Below are positions 5,546 through 7,240 of a DNA stretch of 7,240 nt, piece after piece. Position 1 is the first letter of the stretch, and the number at the start of each line of letters is the position of its first letter. A program made the position numbers and the translations under genes. Under the pieces are notes generated by a model. That model did not search any database. It worked only from the letters and a program-made list of their open reading frames with translations, and was not told where the DNA came from. Source of the stretch: a candidate division WOR-1 bacterium RIFOXYB2_FULL_48_7 (lineage in GTDB: Bacteria; Margulisbacteria; WOR-1; O2-12-FULL-45-9; XYB2-FULL-48-7); contig MEUF01000035.1 in NCBI GenBank assembly GCA_001771615.1, positions 1 through 7,240 of the forward strand. Reading direction: 5' to 3'.

Positions 5546-7240
5546 ATGGAGTACAAAAGCACCCTTAACCTGCCGCAGACAGATTTTCCCATTCGAGCCA
5601 ACTTAGCCAAAGTTGAAGATGAAATGCTCTCTTTTTGGTCCAAAGAATCGATTTATGAAAAGCTGCAAACGCAAAATAAAACCAAAGATAAATTTATCCT
5701 GCATGATGGCCCCCCCTATCCCAACGGCGATATCCATCTTGGGCACGCGCTCAACAAAATCCTTAAGGATATTGTGGTCAAATATAAAACCATGTGCGGG
5801 TTTCACGCCCCCTACATCCCTGGTTGGGATTGCCACGGCCTGCCAATCGAAACCCAGCTTTTGAAAGAGGCGCGCATCGCCGGCCACGAAACCCCTACCC
5901 TGGACAAGATTGATTTCCGCAACAAATGTCGTGATTATGCCCTGAAATATGTCAATCTGCAGCGGGAAGAGTTTAAAAAGCTGGGGATTTTTGGTGATTG
6001 GGAAAAACCCTATTTAACTATTGACCCGGTTTATGAAGAAAAGATTGTGGCTCTCTTTGGTGATTTGGCGGAAAAAGGCTACATTTACCGGGGGAAAAAG
6101 CCGATCCACTGGTGCCCAACGGATGTCACTGCCCTGGCCGAAGCAGAAATTGATTATGAGGATGAAAAATCGCCATCCATCTATGTCAAATTCAAACTTC
6201 TAACCTCAAACCTCAAAACAATCGGCAACAGTCAAAACCCTAATTTGCCGCTCGATAAACCGTGGTTCGCAGTCATCTGGACCACCACCCCCTGGACGCT
6301 GCCGGCCAACGTTGCGGTTTGCGCGCATCCGGAGCTGGAATATGTTTTCCTAAAAACCAATAATGAGATTTATGTGATCGCAGAAGGGCTATTGGAAAGC
6401 TTTGTCGGCAAATTGGGCTTAACCGATTATGTGATAGTCGACAAAACCAAGGGCAAATATTTGGAGGGTTTCCTCTGCCAACACCCTTTTCTTGATCGGC
6501 AAGTTCCGATTGTCCTGGGGGAATTAGTTACCCTGGAACAGGGGACCGGTTTGGTCCACATCGCTCCCGGACACGGAGCAGAAGATTATCAGGTCGGATT
6601 GAAGTATAAATTGCCGATTGTCATGCCGGTTGACGACCGGGGACATTTTGACCAGAGCGTCCCTGAGTGGCTGCAGGGCAAATATTATGATGAGGCCAAT
6701 AAACTGATCACCGAAAAGATGAAGGCTGACGGCACCCTGCTCAAACTGGAATTCATCAAACACTCTTATCCCCACTGCTGGCGCTGTAAAAAGCCGGTCA
6801 TTTTCCGGGCGACTGAACAATGGTTTATTTCGGTTGACACAAAAGATCTGCGCCGGGAAGCGCTCAAAGCGATCGCCAATACCCAGTGGTTCCCCAGTTG
6901 GGGCGAGAACAGGATTCGCGGCATGGTAGAAACCCGTCCCGACTGGTGTATTTCCCGCCAACGGACCTGGGGCGTACCCATTCCCGCTTTCTTTTGTGAA
7001 AAATGCAAAAAGCCTTTAATGACCGGACTCTTTAACCAGGCCATCAGGAAGCTGGTCGCTGCCGAAGGGACCAATGGCTGGTTCCAAAAGTCAGCCAAAG
7101 ATATTTTACCTGCCGGGACAACCTGCCCCGACTGCGGCAGCACAGAATTTAGCCAAGAAACCGATATTCTTGATGTCTGGTTTGAATCCGGCTCTTCACA
7201 CGCCGCCGTACTGGAGACCAGGGAGGAGCTAGGCTGGCCG
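5546..7240 (+). CDS. ileS: Isoleucyl-tRNA synthetase, 5' part (runs off window)
   Basis: IleS is the cytoplasmic class I synthetase that charges tRNA-Ile with isoleucine and edits misactivated valine. The window covers 565 residues of an expected 900-950, and the frame is still open at the right edge. Seen in order: the ATP-binding signature GPPYPNGDIHLGH at 55-67 (HIGH motif as HLGH), GWDCHGLPIE, the threonine-rich editing-site peptide TTTPWTLPAN at 246-255, the editing loop GHGAED at 342-347 (Asp347 matching the conserved editing aspartate), a YPHCWRCKKPV segment with Cys411/Cys414, WCISRQRTWGVPIP, and DVWFESGSSH just before the edge. The KMSKS loop and C-terminal anticodon-binding region must lie beyond. 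Two further CxxC pairs (484/487 and 527/530) form a probable zinc knuckle found in many bacterial IleS but not in E. coli. The ATG is forced by an in-frame TAG at 5537-5539, since the next Met, residue 27, would remove conserved sequence. No Shine-Dalgarno site is seen. Confidence 0.97.
   Translation, partial: MEYKSTLNLPQTDFPIRANLAKVEDEMLSFWSKESIYEKLQTQNKTKDKFILHDGPPYPNGDIHLGHALNKILKDIVVKYKTMCGFHAPYIPGWDCHGLPIETQLLKEARIAGHETPTLDKIDFRNKCRDYALKYVNLQREEFKKLGIFGDWEKPYLTIDPVYEEKIVALFGDLAEKGYIYRGKKPIHWCPTDVTALAEAEIDYEDEKSPSIYVKFKLLTSNLKTIGNSQNPNLPLDKPWFAVIWTTTPWTLPANVAVCAHPELEYVFLKTNNEIYVIAEGLLESFVGKLGLTDYVIVDKTKGKYLEGFLCQHPFLDRQVPIVLGELVTLEQGTGLVHIAPGHGAEDYQVGLKYKLPIVMPVDDRGHFDQSVPEWLQGKYYDEANKLITEKMKADGTLLKLEFIKHSYPHCWRCKKPVIFRATEQWFISVDTKDLRREALKAIANTQWFPSWGENRIRGMVETRPDWCISRQRTWGVPIPAFFCEKCKKPLMTGLFNQAIRKLVAAEGTNGWFQKSAKDILPAGTTCPDCGSTEFSQETDILDVWFESGSSHAAVLETREELGWP
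6869..6876. repeat. HIP1-type palindrome GCGATCGC, copy 2
   Basis: This is a second exact octamer, within ileS, where it encodes part of Lys-Ala-Ile-Ala. It is in a different reading phase from copy 1, so shared codon usage does not explain both. Confidence 0.4.

Overview
The window comes from a bacterial chromosome of roughly balanced base composition. All of its genes lie on the + strand. It carries the end of a division-cell-wall cluster followed by housekeeping and regulatory genes. In order: the 3' part of ftsQ (1-608), a short promoter-bearing gap, ftsZ (693-1748), a MarC-family membrane protein (1749-2336), a membrane-bound sensor histidine kinase (2339-3820), an unrecognised 546-residue helical-repeat protein (3863-5503), and the first 565 codons of ileS (5546 to the window end). 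Coding density is very high. No gap reaches 100 bases, and I see no tRNA, rRNA, CRISPR array, transposase or other mobile element.

Organism: ftsQ is followed directly by ftsZ with no ftsA between them. That arrangement is known from Cyanobacteria and some other lineages. Two exact GCGATCGC octamers (the cyanobacterial HIP1 sequence) also occur. The short FtsZ, with an unusually short tail, and the general look of the genes would suit an uncultivated lineage near Cyanobacteria, such as Margulisbacteria/WOR-1. This placement is inference only; the sequence proves no more than a bacterium.

How the genes work together: FtsQ (divisome assembly) and FtsZ (Z-ring polymer) act in cell division. ftsZ has its own likely extended -10 promoter and a strong Shine-Dalgarno site. 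marC begins on the base after the ftsZ stop, and the kinase begins two bases after the marC stop. Neither has a visible Shine-Dalgarno site, so both probably depend on translational coupling and share the ftsZ transcript. The kinase has no response regulator beside it in the window. The 546-residue gene and ileS each follow a 42-base gap and also lack Shine-Dalgarno sites. ileS has an extended -10 box so close to its ATG that its mRNA may be leaderless.

The points most worth a second look are the duplicated PFMR terminal peptide of FtsZ, the ftsZ-marC-kinase coupling, the missing ftsA, and the unknown repeat protein with a perfect internal Shine-Dalgarno sequence. I did not find convincing evidence of an entirely new multi-gene system.
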